Source of the DNA: Bremia lactucae
Lineage: Eukaryota; Oomycota; Peronosporomycetes; Peronosporales; Peronosporaceae
Assembly: GCF_004359215.1 (NCBI RefSeq)
Contig: NW_027152191.1
Span: 167,322 to 216,839, forward strand
Reading direction: 5' to 3'
Length of the DNA stretch: 49,518 bases
In this document: positions 10,055-19,991 of the stretch, piece after piece
Numbering within the stretch: the stretch's first letter is position 1
Layout of the letters: each line of letters starts with the position of its first letter
Notes under the pieces: model-generated
Database searches by the model: none
Told to the model about the DNA's origin: nothing
Seen by the model: the letters and a program-made list of their open reading frames with translations, nothing else
Translations under genes and position numbers: made by a program

Positions 10055-11230
10055 ATGATTCTTCACGAGTTCCACGATGCGCCATCGAGTGGGAATATGG
10101 GCCGTGAAAAGATATTCTTAGAAAGTGTCGAAAGGATTTTGGTGGCCACACCTATATCGATGGGTGGCCAACAATATTCGCTCTTACGAACAGTGGTGAA
10201 CAGTGCCAGCGCACTTAGCCTGCACCGTCTAGCAGTGCGCCATTAAAGCCACTACCGATTCCAATGGATTGTTGGAAGTCAGAAAGCCTGGACTTCATGT
10301 TTGGCATCCGCCCGACCATAAGGGTCGGACGGGGCTCGTGGTCTTTGTAAATAGACTGAGCAAAATGGTGCGTTAAGCACCATGTAAAATATCGATTACA
10401 GGCAAGGAGGCAGCTCTCTTGTTCCTGTATCATGTACAGCGACCACACGGGATGCCTGAGTATATCGGACCGGGATTCACGTTTTACGTCTGGGTTTTGG
10501 CGTCATGTGTTTGAGCTGCTAGATAGGAAGCTCCACATGTCTACAGCCGATCATCCTCAGATCGATGGCCAAACGGAACGCGCAAATCGGGTCGTGGCGG
10601 ATGCAATACGCCCGGTAGCGACTCCTAAAGAATGGATCAAACAATTGCCCTTCGTGGAGCTCGCTATAAAAACAGTGTTAACGCCAGCACGAGTGCGACA
10701 CCGTTGTATATAGACGAACTGCGCCATCCTCGGACGTCATTCGCGTTTGTGCGCAGCCCGACTATTAGTGGGGAGAAGACCCTCACTACGCTCCGTGCGA
10801 AAGAAGGACACAGTTTTGTCTATATGATAATGACCCGCGAAATTATCATCTCAAAGACAGAAACTTGCCCTGGTGATCCTGCCGGTTTGGCAGCGGCAAG
10901 TATGGAGTCGCGACAAGAAACTACGTCCTATGACCGACCTCTCGGTGGTGTCATAGGTGAGTTTGATGCTACAAGCCTCAACGCTTTGTGGATGAGCGGT
11001 TAGCCATCACTTGAAAAGTCCGTCACTCGATTGCAAGCGCACAGGATAAACAAAATGGAATATGCTGACCAAAATGGCCGCAAAACAATAGTGTTGGAAA
11101 TAAAGTACTATTAAGTACTGCTACTCAACCTAAATGCAATTCTTGTACTTCTGGAGGTATTACGAAATTATTGCCGCGTTTCATCGGGTCTTTACGGTGT
11201 TGTAAGATGTTAAAGACCTAAATTATAGGC
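10055..11230 (+). pseudogene. Family A integrase (broken)
   Basis: Starts MILHEFHDAPSSGNMGREK (HHCC-type N-terminal region), loses frame after about 10246, regains it as ISDRDSRFTSGFWRHVFELL and TADHPQIDGQTERANR (10432-10713), holding the second Asp and the Glu of the DDE triad. A further frame (10632-11003) covers the C-terminal part to FDATSLNALW. The GPY/F module follows (GGITKLLPRFIG near 11150). Multiple frameshifts make it non-functional. Confidence 0.82.
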
Positions 11231-11247
11231 TCACCCTTCCCCTGTAT

Positions 11248-11880
11248 ATGAAGACGCACCCCGTATTTTACGTGGGTCGTCTGAAACGGTATGTAGACCC
11301 AAATGAGGTCACATACCCCCATCCGTCTAAGGAGACCGATGGTGACGCTGACGGTGAGTCGAGCGTCGATTTGGTGAGGGAGACGGGGAAGGTGAAAAAC
11401 TTCCAGTCGAATGGCTCCTCCGACCACGATACGGACTTGGAGAGCGAGGGGTATCACGCGCGTAACGCTAGTCCCTCAGCATCAACTTTTCCTAAATATC
11501 CAGCCGAAGTTTCAGTCGCGAGACTTGACTTTCGAGATCCGCATTACGTTGTTCGGCAGCGCGTAACGCCTGCGATTGAACTGACGAAGGTAAGGCAGCC
11601 GCGAGTAGCGAATTCGCCACTCCTATAGGGCGCCGCCTGCACTGATGAATGCTGCTAAGAACCAATGCTATCTTATTGGAAGGCTGGTTGCTCACCGCTC
11701 TGTGCAGCAGAAGCATCAAATCATCGTCCAGTGGAGAGATTAACCAAAGAGTTTTTACTTTTGAGGATTGGTCGACGCGCTGTGCGTCGACGTACCGGGC
11801 CTGGTGTCTGCCTATGAGAAGGAGCACCAGTTGTCGCTCTGCTAGTTCCGTATGGACTAGCAGGAGTGGCGTGATGAGTA
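11248..11880 (+). pseudogene. Family A pol C-terminus with chromodomain
   Basis: MKTHPVFYVGRLKRYVDP is the conserved end of the gypsy integrase module. An acidic, Ser/Asp-rich linker follows, then a chromodomain remnant: YLIGRLVAHRSVQQKHQIIVQW (in part), and DVPGLVSAYEKEHQ with a frame change. Chromodomains in this family target integration to chromatin marks. The stop after RMD lies at 11858-11860. The better-kept copy at 25740-25927 confirms the domain. Confidence 0.75.
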
Positions 11881-11914
11881 GAATAAGAGGTACAGTACCG
11901 CCCATGATTTCTCT

Positions 11915-12466
11915 TACACGCAAACGAGCGGAATTACGTCGTTGTTACCGTTCTTTCGCCACATCGGAATGTTGCTGAAAGCGGTACAGGAGTTCCGCTT
12001 TGCATTGGTCGGTTGATTCATTTGAATGCAGCACGACCGGGATCGGGATAACACGGCAAAGTAATTTCTCCTAAGCCTTCCACGGGCTATAGATGCCATT
12101 ATAATTATGTGCATCTAGAGCAGCGCGCTCTAGGAACGACGAACTAGTTCCATCCGAATAAGGTCATTTAACAGAAGGTGACACTGATGGTATGCCACCA
12201 GTCACATAGCCGCGTCCAATACGACTGGCTTGTGACACCGACTGGACATGTTCGCGTGCCTTCGATGAAGCTTTACGCTCAGGCAATTCTGTGTCAGACC
12301 CATTGTGTATGATGGTCTGAACGACAGGTGTTGTGGCCGATGACGTCATGGAATAATATTTATTCACGGCAAGTGTCAAAGTAAAGTAACGGACATTAAT
12401 AACGGGCGTGTAGGCGATCTTCGGATTTTGTTCTTTACTCAACAGCTTAAATGCCATAGCCACCTT
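11915..12466 (-). pseudogene. Opposite-strand ORF of family A (3' part), unknown function
   Basis: Lies between the chromodomain and the truncated 3' end of the element, on the strand opposite to gag-pol. 12164-12463 is open for 99 codons (TPVVQTIIHNGSD, then QASRIGRGYVTGGI). After a stop, the same protein continues as LERALLDAHNYN, WKA-EK, IPIPVVLHSNES, ARLRVREIMGG. The copy at 25924-26408 keeps the same residues (QTIIHNGSD, QASRFERGYVTGGI, LERALLDAHNFG, PIPVVFRSNETP). No known domain was recognised. Its N-terminal half is missing here, presumably lost at the family C junction, and survives at 24726-25145. Confidence 0.6.
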
Positions 12467-12509
12467 TTTTGCAACAACGCCTTAACCAGCCATGCCAGCA
12501 AGGCACTGA

Positions 12510-13345
12510 GAAGTGGTAACTATTCCTACCTTAGTGTTCTGTCTTCAGCCTTACTTGACTAAGTTAGAAGAGCCTAGTAAGAAGATAAGGCTCTTAAAGG
12601 TTGTTGGATTACCTCAAGAGTCCATCACAACAATCCCTAAAAGGGTTGTCGAAACTTGTATCGATTCTCAAGGGATTGACACAGAAAACGCAATGGGTTA
12701 CTGTATTACACAGCCATTGCTGGCGACACACCTCGTGTCGTCATCTCCACCCATAATAATTTGCATTAACGCATCATGTATGAGTACCGCGATGCACTTA
12801 TAAGAGATCATCGTGGACTGAAAAGACTTGTCTCATGATATGTTGCGAATTATACTGACCACGCCAGTACGAGTTCGTCGGCAAGTACGTACGTGCTTGC
12901 GAAATTTGTCATCGAGTGAAGCCAGTGCTTCATTTCGTGCTCCGTTACAACCTCTGCCTGTTCCGCAGTGTATTAGCAGTCCGTATCGGTGGACTTCGTC
13001 TTCGGATTCCCGAAGCCGAAAACAAGAGAAATTGTATTCTTGTGTTTGTTGATCATTTAAGCAAAATAGTACATCTTGCTGATGTTCCGGAATTGATCAC
13101 AGCCAACGTCTGTGCTCGTGTCTTTGTTGACACGATATTTCAGCTCCATGGGTTACCCCGTGAACTGTTCTCCGATCGGGAGCCTAAATTCACGACAGAA
13201 ATTTGGTAATCTGTGTTCAAATCACTTGGAACACAGTTGAAAACGTCAGCTTTAGACCATCTTGAAATAGATGGTCAGACAGGACGTGCAAATCGTATCC
13301 TCGAAGATATGCTTCGCGGACACGCCCATCCTTTTACGATTTAGA
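12510..13345 (+). pseudogene. Family C integrase
   Basis: After a pre-integrase linker (12513-12803), a zinc-finger region reads MYEYRDALIRDHRG, then in another frame FVGKYVRACEICHRVKP with the CxxC. The catalytic core follows (12916-13209): ILVFVDHLSKIVHLADVP, LPRELFSDREPKFTTEIW, then a stop and DHLEIDGQTGRANRILED. The usual QTERANR reads QTGRANR, so the position that is normally the catalytic Glu is Gly. Frameshifts and stops confirm a dead copy. Confidence 0.8.
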
Positions 13346-14165
13346 GCGAGTTCTTACAGAAGGTAATTTGTCATCAGCAATTCAGTGCATGCTTTTACAA
13401 AGCATACACCGCTTTTAATAAACGGCTTACGCCATCCACGGATACTCACCTTGTTTGAGCGTAACGCTAATTCAAGAGGAGATGGACTGCTTGACCAAAA
13501 AACAATCTAGCCCTCGCTTATCACGCATTGTCTAAGGTCAATGCGAAGGATACCAATGTAGATTCAATCAACATTTAAGTGGACAAACTCAGCAATAGCG
13601 ATAATGCTACTACTGACTTTGATAAGGATGCTGTAAGACTCATAATCGAAAACAATAAAAATAGAGAGAGAGCAATAATGCTCTTGCTAATGATGAGAAC
13701 GACATCTCCACAGTGCGCACCAGTCGCACTGAAGACAAAAAAAATCGAGTCAGCAGGAGAATTCCTGGTGGCTAGAGAATCAGTTGTCCATTTCGTACAG
13801 GAGTCAATCGCTGATGCAGCGGACCGGCCGAAAAAGAACTCTGATTAAAATGAAAGACCAAATATTCTTTCATTTAATGTTAATGAACTAGTCCTACTAT
13901 GTAGGTAAACCTACCAGAACATGTAGTGACGAATGTAGGCAGTAATAAATTATTTAACCCAGGTATATCTGCCCGTTTCGTGGACTGTACCGCCAAGGAA
14001 ATGCGTAAACGATCGAGCTGCCGCGTAGGATGCGTACGCATCCTGCGTTTTTTATCAGGCATCTCCACCCGTACCATCACTACGAGGCTTATCCGATACA
14101 GGATCACCCCGGAACGGTCTAAGGCGTCTGCCAAAGCCTGGTCGTCCCAAGCTAAAGCATATTAG
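13345..14165 (+). pseudogene. Family C integrase C-terminus and GPY/F module
   Basis: 13579-13848 is open and includes ESVVHFVQESIADAADRPKK, the helical segment that follows the gypsy integrase core. NILSFNVNELVLL and VVTNVGSNKL then lead into a GPY/F-like module that needs frame changes to read (RMRTHPAFFIRHLHPYHH near 14020-14090). Confidence 0.7.
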
Positions 14166-14480
14166 TCTCACGATAGAGTCTGGTTCTTACAAACCAGACG
14201 TTCCACTCCATCCTCCAAGGATGAGATCTTGTAATGAGCTATCACCAGCTCGCTCTGAAGAGACTGATGCGTCCTTTCGTACGTTAGTCGATAACTCGCA
14301 ACTAGCGCACTTTTTAAAATGGTCACGGGAAACATTATCGACCGTCACCGCTAATTCGCGGCGACGGAATTGCTCGTAGTCAATATTCTACCTTAAGAAA
14401 CGGAGGGGTGATCCAAGTCACGATGTTGATTCGGGTTCAGCGAACGAGGCGAATCCGATTTTGCCTCATCCTCCACATCC
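14166..14480 (+). pseudogene. Family C pol linker
   Basis: Ser/Glu-rich reading frame (SYKPDVPLHPPRMRS, ARSEETDASFRTL) between the GPY/F module and the chromodomain, with a stop. No separate domain was recognised; linkers of this type vary in gypsy pol. Confidence 0.5.
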
Positions 14481-14700
14481 ATTGACCGGTTCGAGTGGTG
14501 AAAAGCGTTTCTTTGTCGAACGCTTCTCGAACACCGTGAGGTGTAAGGGATTTGAACGAGTAATCTCGTTCGTTGGCGAGGATATCCACCCTCGCTTGAT
14601 AGTTAAGGACCTCGTTCCCAAGTGATGATGGATGTTTCGGGTCTCGTTCGACAATACAACGGGATCCATCTTCCTCGACAGAGAGTCCATCAGAATACGA
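14481..14700 (+). pseudogene. Family C chromodomain
   Basis: PLTGSSGEKRFFVERF opens the domain. After a frame change TSNLVRWRGYPPSLDS gives the chromodomain core (LVxWxGYPxxxxSWE), then MMDVSGLVRQYNG. In this family the domain sits at the C-terminus of integrase. One indel and a stop disrupt it. Confidence 0.7.
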
Positions 14701-14957
14701 GCGCTTCTTGCCCTCTTAAAAGGATTGAAGGTTCTAAATCCCTTCGCGCATTTGACAATCGGTAAGCGTACTCCAAATGGGGATTTTTGAGGGAGTATGC
14801 CTCCTTACGGGCATGACCTGCATCCTTAAAGCAACATGGATATTAGTCCCCCACGAGGGCAAGGTAACACTGCCTCTCTAGACAACCCGTGCAGCTTGTG
14901 GCGTGCACCGACTACGGTCTGTTTTTTTTAAACCGTTTACGGAAAGCATCCACTTTG

Positions 14958-15395
14958 TCAAGCAGGCCCTCGCGGCTTGTCTTTGCACATTCTTTTCAAA
15001 TGCTTCCCAAGCTTGAAAAAAAGGAGTGACATCCTTTGCCCGCTTACAAGTGTACCACCGATTTCAGAAAATGGCAGCTTCAAAAAATTCCGTTTCGTAC
15101 TTACCAGGCTTGTTAATCCTGGATAATTCGAACAACGGAATATGGTATCGATCGTTGGAAATACCATTATAACGAGTTTGGTTGCCTTAGAGGGCAACCA
15201 AGGCTTCTTTTCGGGAACCAACCGCAAAACATTGCGGTCACTCTCCCGTTGGGTTCTGTTAACGTTAACGCTAACATTACTCTCGGAGTGATCCTTACAA
15301 CCAATCCGTCGCTGGTGATGCATACTGGCATCACCAGAGTCATCGTCGTCCATGGAGTCATAACAAGATGACTCCGCACCAAAACGGTCTGTCAA
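14958..15395 (-). CDS. Opposite-strand ORF of family C, unknown function
   Basis: An open frame of 145 codons on the strand opposite to pol, between the chromodomain and the 3' LTR, the same place as the opposite-strand ORFs of families A and D/E. The N-terminus is acidic and Ser-rich (SSCYDSMDDDDSGDASM), followed by a basic middle. A Ser/Thr/Ala-rich stretch in another frame immediately upstream (about 15400-15520, with AESASSPNLVATFE) may be its original N-terminus. I see no sequence similarity to the A or D versions, so only position and composition link them. The frame may be partly decayed. Confidence 0.4.
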   Translation of the reverse strand: MTDRFGAESSCYDSMDDDDSGDASMHHQRRIGCKDHSESNVSVNVNRTQRESDRNVLRLVPEKKPWLPSKATKLVIMVFPTIDTIFRCSNYPGLTSLVSTKRNFLKLPFSEIGGTLVSGQRMSLLFFKLGKHLKRMCKDKPRGPA

Positions 15396-15522
15396 ACTTT
15401 GTAATCACCTCTTTGATCGTCACGTTAGAACTCGTAGGTTTAATAAACGTGGTCCCGGTTGATCTGGAGGCCTCAAAAGTCGCCACCAAGTTGGGCGATG
15501 ACGCCGACTCGGCCGGGGTGAT

Positions 15523-16025
15523 CTTACGGGGTGTCCCGTTACATAAATATTATTCCTATAAGAGGAATAATAGGAATTATTCCCTGTGATAGGAAAAAAT
15601 AAAGAAACACAAACTTTTATCGTTATTAATATTTGACTTATTATTTCCGATATTTTCAAAATTGGTAATATTGACGAAGAAAGACATTTGTTCTATTGAT
15701 TGGTTGATTCAAGTTCAAATCAACCCCATGAAACACGATAGTGCGGTTCGCAAGGGTAGGCGCCATACATAGTTTGTTATTAATAGATTAAAGCCAGTAG
15801 TAGATAGAAGATCGTTACGTAGGAACTTAATTCATAAAAACTTTTTCGCTTTTTTCCCTATTCTAAAGCCTTAGAATTTACCTTTGGTAGCTTGGACTTC
15901 CTAGCTACTTAAAATCATCCGCTGCATGTCGTGTGCGGGAAGTAGTCGAGGCGCTCCACCTTCACTGTAATCAGTGTAGGTTGACTAGTACTGTTATCAA
16001 AATTAGCAAAGGGTGTTTCATTACA
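15523..16025 (+). repeat. Gypsy family C LTR (plus)
   Basis: Begins (t/g)TTACGGGGTGTCCCGTTACAT and ends AAAGGGTGTTTCATTACA. The ends mirror the minus-strand copy at 21398-21877, whose ends are TGTAACGGGG and GGGTGCCCTGTTACA. Internal landmarks shared by both copies: ctataag-rich start, gtaggcgcc, gatcgttacgtaggaactt, cttcactgtaatca, gactagtactgttatca. Confidence 0.75.
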
Positions 16026-16029
16026 CAAC

Positions 16030-17290
16030 GAGTTATCATTAGCCGGTAGTGAAATGTCGCGACTGACTGCTTGCCATTCTAACAATCTTTCTATACCTTT
16101 ATTGATCAAAGTATGCCTCCAGTTGAGCGTTGTGTCGTTAGGATATTTTGCTCGAGTGTCCAATGCAAGAGTGCCCAAGCTTTTACTCATTGTCGCCGAA
16201 AAATCAATGAGGCATGATTATTTCTGCTCACAGTCAAGCTTATACGCCATCCCTTGTTCCCAAACGTATAGCTCTATCCTTGCCCGAGATGATGCACGAT
16301 ATACGCTAAAGCCTTAAGTTCATGCTACGTTCTGTAAGTTTACCAACCGACAATAGACTTCTGTCAAATCCTGATATAAATAGGACTCTAACGATGCGAA
16401 TGCAATTTATGTTCTATTTATAATATAGTTTCACGGTCCTTTATCCTATGTCAAGCAAGCTCTTGCCGTCTTAAAATCGTCTATTCGATGCTTGTTCATA
16501 GGCCTTATGTAAGAAAACCTTAACTTTTTAGTGATGCTTTATATGGAATCTAGCGCGACTGTTATTAAGCCATTCGGTTGCGTATTCTTCACCAACTCCA
16601 AAAACTGCAGATCTGTTTCCATCTGGACAGTTCCGTGGCAAGTGACGTACCGATCACAATTTAAACACTTCACTCAAAACAGACGTCGTTGCTAAGAGAC
16701 GCCGATATAGCGAAACGCCCCACCCTTCCGCCCGTTAAATTTTTTTTTAAAGTTTTTAGTACGCCAAAATGCATTTTCTGTGATCTCCTATTTGTATAGC
16801 CTCTCCAATTCCTTCAGAAGCTTCTTCCACACCTCGATTAGCGTGATGTCCGTCAATTTCTCCAAAATCGACGAAATAAGCTAAACCTTTGACGGAAGAT
16901 TGCCTAGAAGAACAACCAGCTATCGCGACTCATCTTTTGGCTTTCCCGTAGTCTGAAGTCCAGCAACCAGTTTGTCAATTGCATCCAGATGTCCTGCCAT
17001 GTTTGTGCCAATTTCCATCTTTAATTTGTTGAGACGACGCGTCGATATAAAATTCGCGGAGCGTTTTCCATGCCTCCAATATGCGCGTACCGGCTGGATA
17101 ACAGCACCTTAAGGATAATGCCTAGCTCGTATGTGTTGTTTACGTCATACATCCGTGACGTCGTTGCCGTCCTTCAAATACAGTATATGCTCCAAATCCC
17201 TTCTCGCTAGGGCCATTTTCATGTAATACTCCTTATTGTTGCAACAGTGGCCTTCTGCTCACTCTTCACTTGCGCAGCCGGATCAAAATC
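16030..17290 (-). pseudogene. Ty1/copia gag-pol fragment (minus)
   Basis: The minus strand at about 17010-16660 gives a clear copia Gag: MAGHLDAIDKLVAGLQTTG, then LVVLLGNLPSKV, LISSILEKLTDITLIEVWKK, followed by a basic stretch and a degenerate knuckle (KCLNCDRYVTCHG). Upstream (17100-17250) the weak match ALARRDLEHILYLKDG fits the Gag N-terminus. Downstream (16600-16030) frames are poor; ELYVWEQGMAYKLDCE may belong to the protease/pre-integrase interval. The fragment lies between gypsy RNase H (from about 17290) and the family C LTR, and has no visible LTRs of its own. Confidence 0.6.
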
Positions 17291-17760
17291 GGGTTGGCGC
17301 GAAAGGGCATCAGCGAAGATATTTAGTAGTCCTGCTTTATAATTCACGGAGAAGTTATACTTCGCGAAGAGAGACAACCATCTCGCCCTTCTTTGCGAGA
17401 GGTGTGGACTGTTAGCGGCCGTGCGTAAAGTCTATCTCACAAGAGATAGAACCTAAACTTAGCTAGAGCATGCTTCATGAGAAGGAGTTCCTTGACATGC
17501 ACTGGATAGTTGCGCTCAGCTGGTTAAAACTGACGCGACAGATAGCAGACGACGCACTCTGCGCCGTCTGTGGCATATATCATTAACGCACAGCCGATTG
17601 CAAAATTGCCGATTGCAAAATCGCTGGCGTCACAGACCACATGAAATGGTCTGTCATGGTCCGCAATCGCCAGGATTGGTAATTGCATTAAGATTTGATT
17701 GATACACTCAAAGCAACGCTGACAATCAGCGCTTCATGACCACTATTTTATTTTACTTCG
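17290..17760 (-). pseudogene. Element B RNase H
   Basis: Minus-strand pieces in different frames: FHVVCDASDFAIG and CALMIYATDGAECVVCYLSRQF, then NYPVHVKELLLMKHALAKF, SQRRARWLSLFAKYNFSVNY, and NIFADALSRQPDFDPA. These are the ordered landmarks of gypsy RNase H, which removes the RNA template. Several frame changes make it inactive. A second fragment of this RNase H type lies in element E at 47785-48030. Confidence 0.78.
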
Positions 17761-18690
17761 GAAAAGAAGAAAGATGTACAGTCATTTCGACATCATTGCG
17801 GGAGTACTTGTGCAGGTACGCCGTTAAGCCGAGGAACTTTCGACGTCCCTTTACATCGACTGGCAAAGGCCAATAGATGATCTCCTTGATCTTTTGCGGA
17901 TCCGGGCGTACACCGTCTTTACCCACGATGCACCCAAGAAGTGGTATTTCGCTTGCAGCGAATATCCACTTCTTGAGATCTGCATACAACTTGTGCTTAC
18001 GCATAAACGTAAGAGCCTTTCGGACGTGGGTACGATGTACTCCAACATTCTACTTTCGTTCATAGCTCTGCTATGAACAAAGACGTCATCAAAATTGCTC
18101 AGTGCAAAATCCCGCACCGATCTCAACAGATTAATTACACATCTGCTAAATATCGCAGTGGTATTACTAAGTCCCTGTGGCATGACTAGCCACTCCGATA
18201 GTAGTCCGCTGGAAGTACCATGCCAGGTGTTACGGTTTAACAAAGATTCAAGCGCTTACTGCTGTGAGTGGGATATCCTGTTCACGCATAAGGGTCTGAT
18301 TGAATCCATCCATCAGATACATCGACGAAACGATAGTACTCTTTGATATACCATGAATGATTACGTCATTTCGTTGGTATCGTAGTTTAATTTGGTACCG
18401 TTGCAGCGCTCAATTTATTGGACACATGCACAATCCGCCATTCTCCTGTTGCTTCACGCACACAGAAGGTCGGAGAGCTATGTGGGGAGGTTGACTCCCT
18501 CACATGGCACGCTGCTAAGCGATCGGCAACGAATTTATCGATCGCTAATACTTGTTCACGAGGCAATGGCCATTGCTTCATGACACATTATTTCGAACCT
18601 GGGATTAGGTCGATTTCGTGGCGAGTGCCTTTATCCTTAGGCAACTCGCACTGTAATGATTCAGGTAAGACATCCTAAGATTCTATTTAA
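17760..18690 (-). pseudogene. Element B reverse transcriptase
   Basis: Minus strand: GTRHEIDLIPGSK and MKQWPLPREQVLAIDKFV with SPHSSPTFCVREATGEWRIV (18387-18581), then REQDIPLTAVSA, LVMPQGLSNTTAIFSRCV, SNFDDVFVHSRAMNE (the F-DD catalytic box, near 18080-18100), and KWIFAASEIPLLGCIVGKDG with FLGLTAYLHKYSRN (17753-18004). Complete in landmarks but split across frames. Confidence 0.82.
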
Positions 18691-19600
18691 TCTTAATGTA
18701 AAGGATTTGTCCCCAAACCCCGAGAATTGGAACGTAAAACTTCTCATCGAGGATATTTTCGTCCATAGATGAGCTGCTGAACCCATTCGTTCTGAGGGAA
18801 TACTATTGCCAATCGAATATCGGCCACGTATTTGTCATAGGTATAAGTACGCAGATCTGCTTGACTTTGCCACTACGCATATCACGCAAGAACCGTTTCG
18901 CTCCTAGCGCTAACAATTGAGTTATCTCCAAATTTAATTTCGGAGGCGCTATAATGTCAATTGAATAAGCGCCTACACTTGATCCATTGTTAACTGAAAC
19001 ATTTATTGTCCCAGCTTCCTCTTTGGAACTTATTTTTGCAAAGGTACCTAGGTACCTTTGGCCACAGCTTTCTGGGGACTTATTCCCTCAGGTTCTTGGG
19101 GACTTATTACCTTAAGTTTTATTTGGGGAGATTTTTCCCGATTGCCTCTAGCTATGGTTTCGCAATCACAGCTAGATCCTCTACGATCGACTCTCCAGTC
19201 GATCTAGAACTATTACACTGTCTCTTATAAACAGGCGTTGATTATTTTCTTCGATGTTTCTTTCCAAGCTAGCATCCTTGTTTCGTACTACTCGAATCAT
19301 TCGAGTGGTCGAACTTCGACGCTGCCTGTGCTTGTGCAGAGCCGTCGGATGTTATGCCTACGTCACAATGGTGGAGCTTCAACGCTGCATGTGGTTTTGC
19401 ATTGCCGTCAGGAACTAACTCCACAGTGTGATCTTGTGCAGTCGTGCAATCGACTGAACCACAAGTGACCATCACACTCACTCGTAGGATATCCACACGC
19501 TTGTGGACGCTCCAAGACATTCATCAGTTGGCCATCTGATGAACAAGAGATAGGCATCGTCACGGCTTGATGTTGCCAATTTATATATGGCTCCTACTTT
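18691..19600 (-). pseudogene. Element B protease-RT linker
   Basis: Interrupted minus-strand frames with a Lys/Pro/Val-rich stretch near 19020-19130 in which VPK or VPR recurs every seven to nine residues. A perfect 22-bp palindrome lies inside. 19269-19520 is open (MSWSVHKRVDILRVS...), without recognised similarity. It probably represents the variable region between protease and RT. Confidence 0.4.
19039..19060. repeat. 22-bp perfect palindrome
   Basis: caaaggtacct followed by its exact reverse complement aggtacctttg, with no spacer. It sits in the protease-RT linker of element B, next to two copies of ttggggacttatt (about 19072 and 19105). No function is evident. Confidence 0.95.
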
Positions 19601-19609
19601 CTGATCCAT

Positions 19610-19985
19610 TGTAATCCAAAGATGACATCAAATTTGTCATCCAAATCTTGTACGATGAAACCATCATCGTACTGTTTCAGTTTGATGTGTAGTGGTTATT
19701 AACTACACGTTTCTTAACTGTTACGGATGTACCTGCTGCTAGGCGCACTGTCATCGTCGTTAGAAAGATTTGCGCTTAATATTTTCGAGGCTGCGATCTT
19801 CTAGCGATTGGCGTTTAATAAAATTACTCAACGCCCCACAATCGATTAGGTACTTAAGTGGCAAACTTATTTAAAAACTTTTACTTAAGGTGATGATGTT
19901 AACCTCATCCCCCGGGGCAGTTACACACAATGTTTGTGTGTGAGGAGCAACTTTCGTCAAAAAGCCTGCAAATTCTTTTGACGTT
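19610..19985 (-). pseudogene. Element B aspartic protease
   Basis: Minus strand near 19865-19800 reads KYLIDCGALSNFIKRQSLED, where DCGA replaces the usual DSGA (the Asp is kept). It is followed by MTVRLAAGTSVTVKKRVV, the flap-side segment of gypsy proteases. A frame change separates the two parts. Confidence 0.68.
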
Positions 19986-19991
19986 GCTGGA

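Larger units (their letters stand above)
6757..12466 (+). mobile_element. Ty3/gypsy family A element, internally deleted, 3' truncated
   Basis: Order on the plus strand: 5' LTR, PBS, Gag, protease, linker, start of RT, an abrupt jump at about 9690 to the end of RNase H, integrase, GPY/F module, chromodomain, then an opposite-strand ORF. The presence of a chromodomain places it with chromoviral gypsy elements. Most of RT is missing and stops are scattered, so it cannot move by itself. There is no 3' LTR; the element runs into family C DNA at about 12466. Confidence 0.88.
12470..16025 (+). mobile_element. Ty3/gypsy family C element, 5' truncated
   Basis: The plus strand carries pre-integrase linker, integrase, GPY/F module, chromodomain, an opposite-strand ORF and an LTR ending at 16025. 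Everything upstream of integrase (LTR, gag, protease, RT) is missing at the junction with family A near 12466. The LTR matches 21398-21877 (minus), which ties this copy to the same family as the minus-strand element at 17290-21877. Confidence 0.8.
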
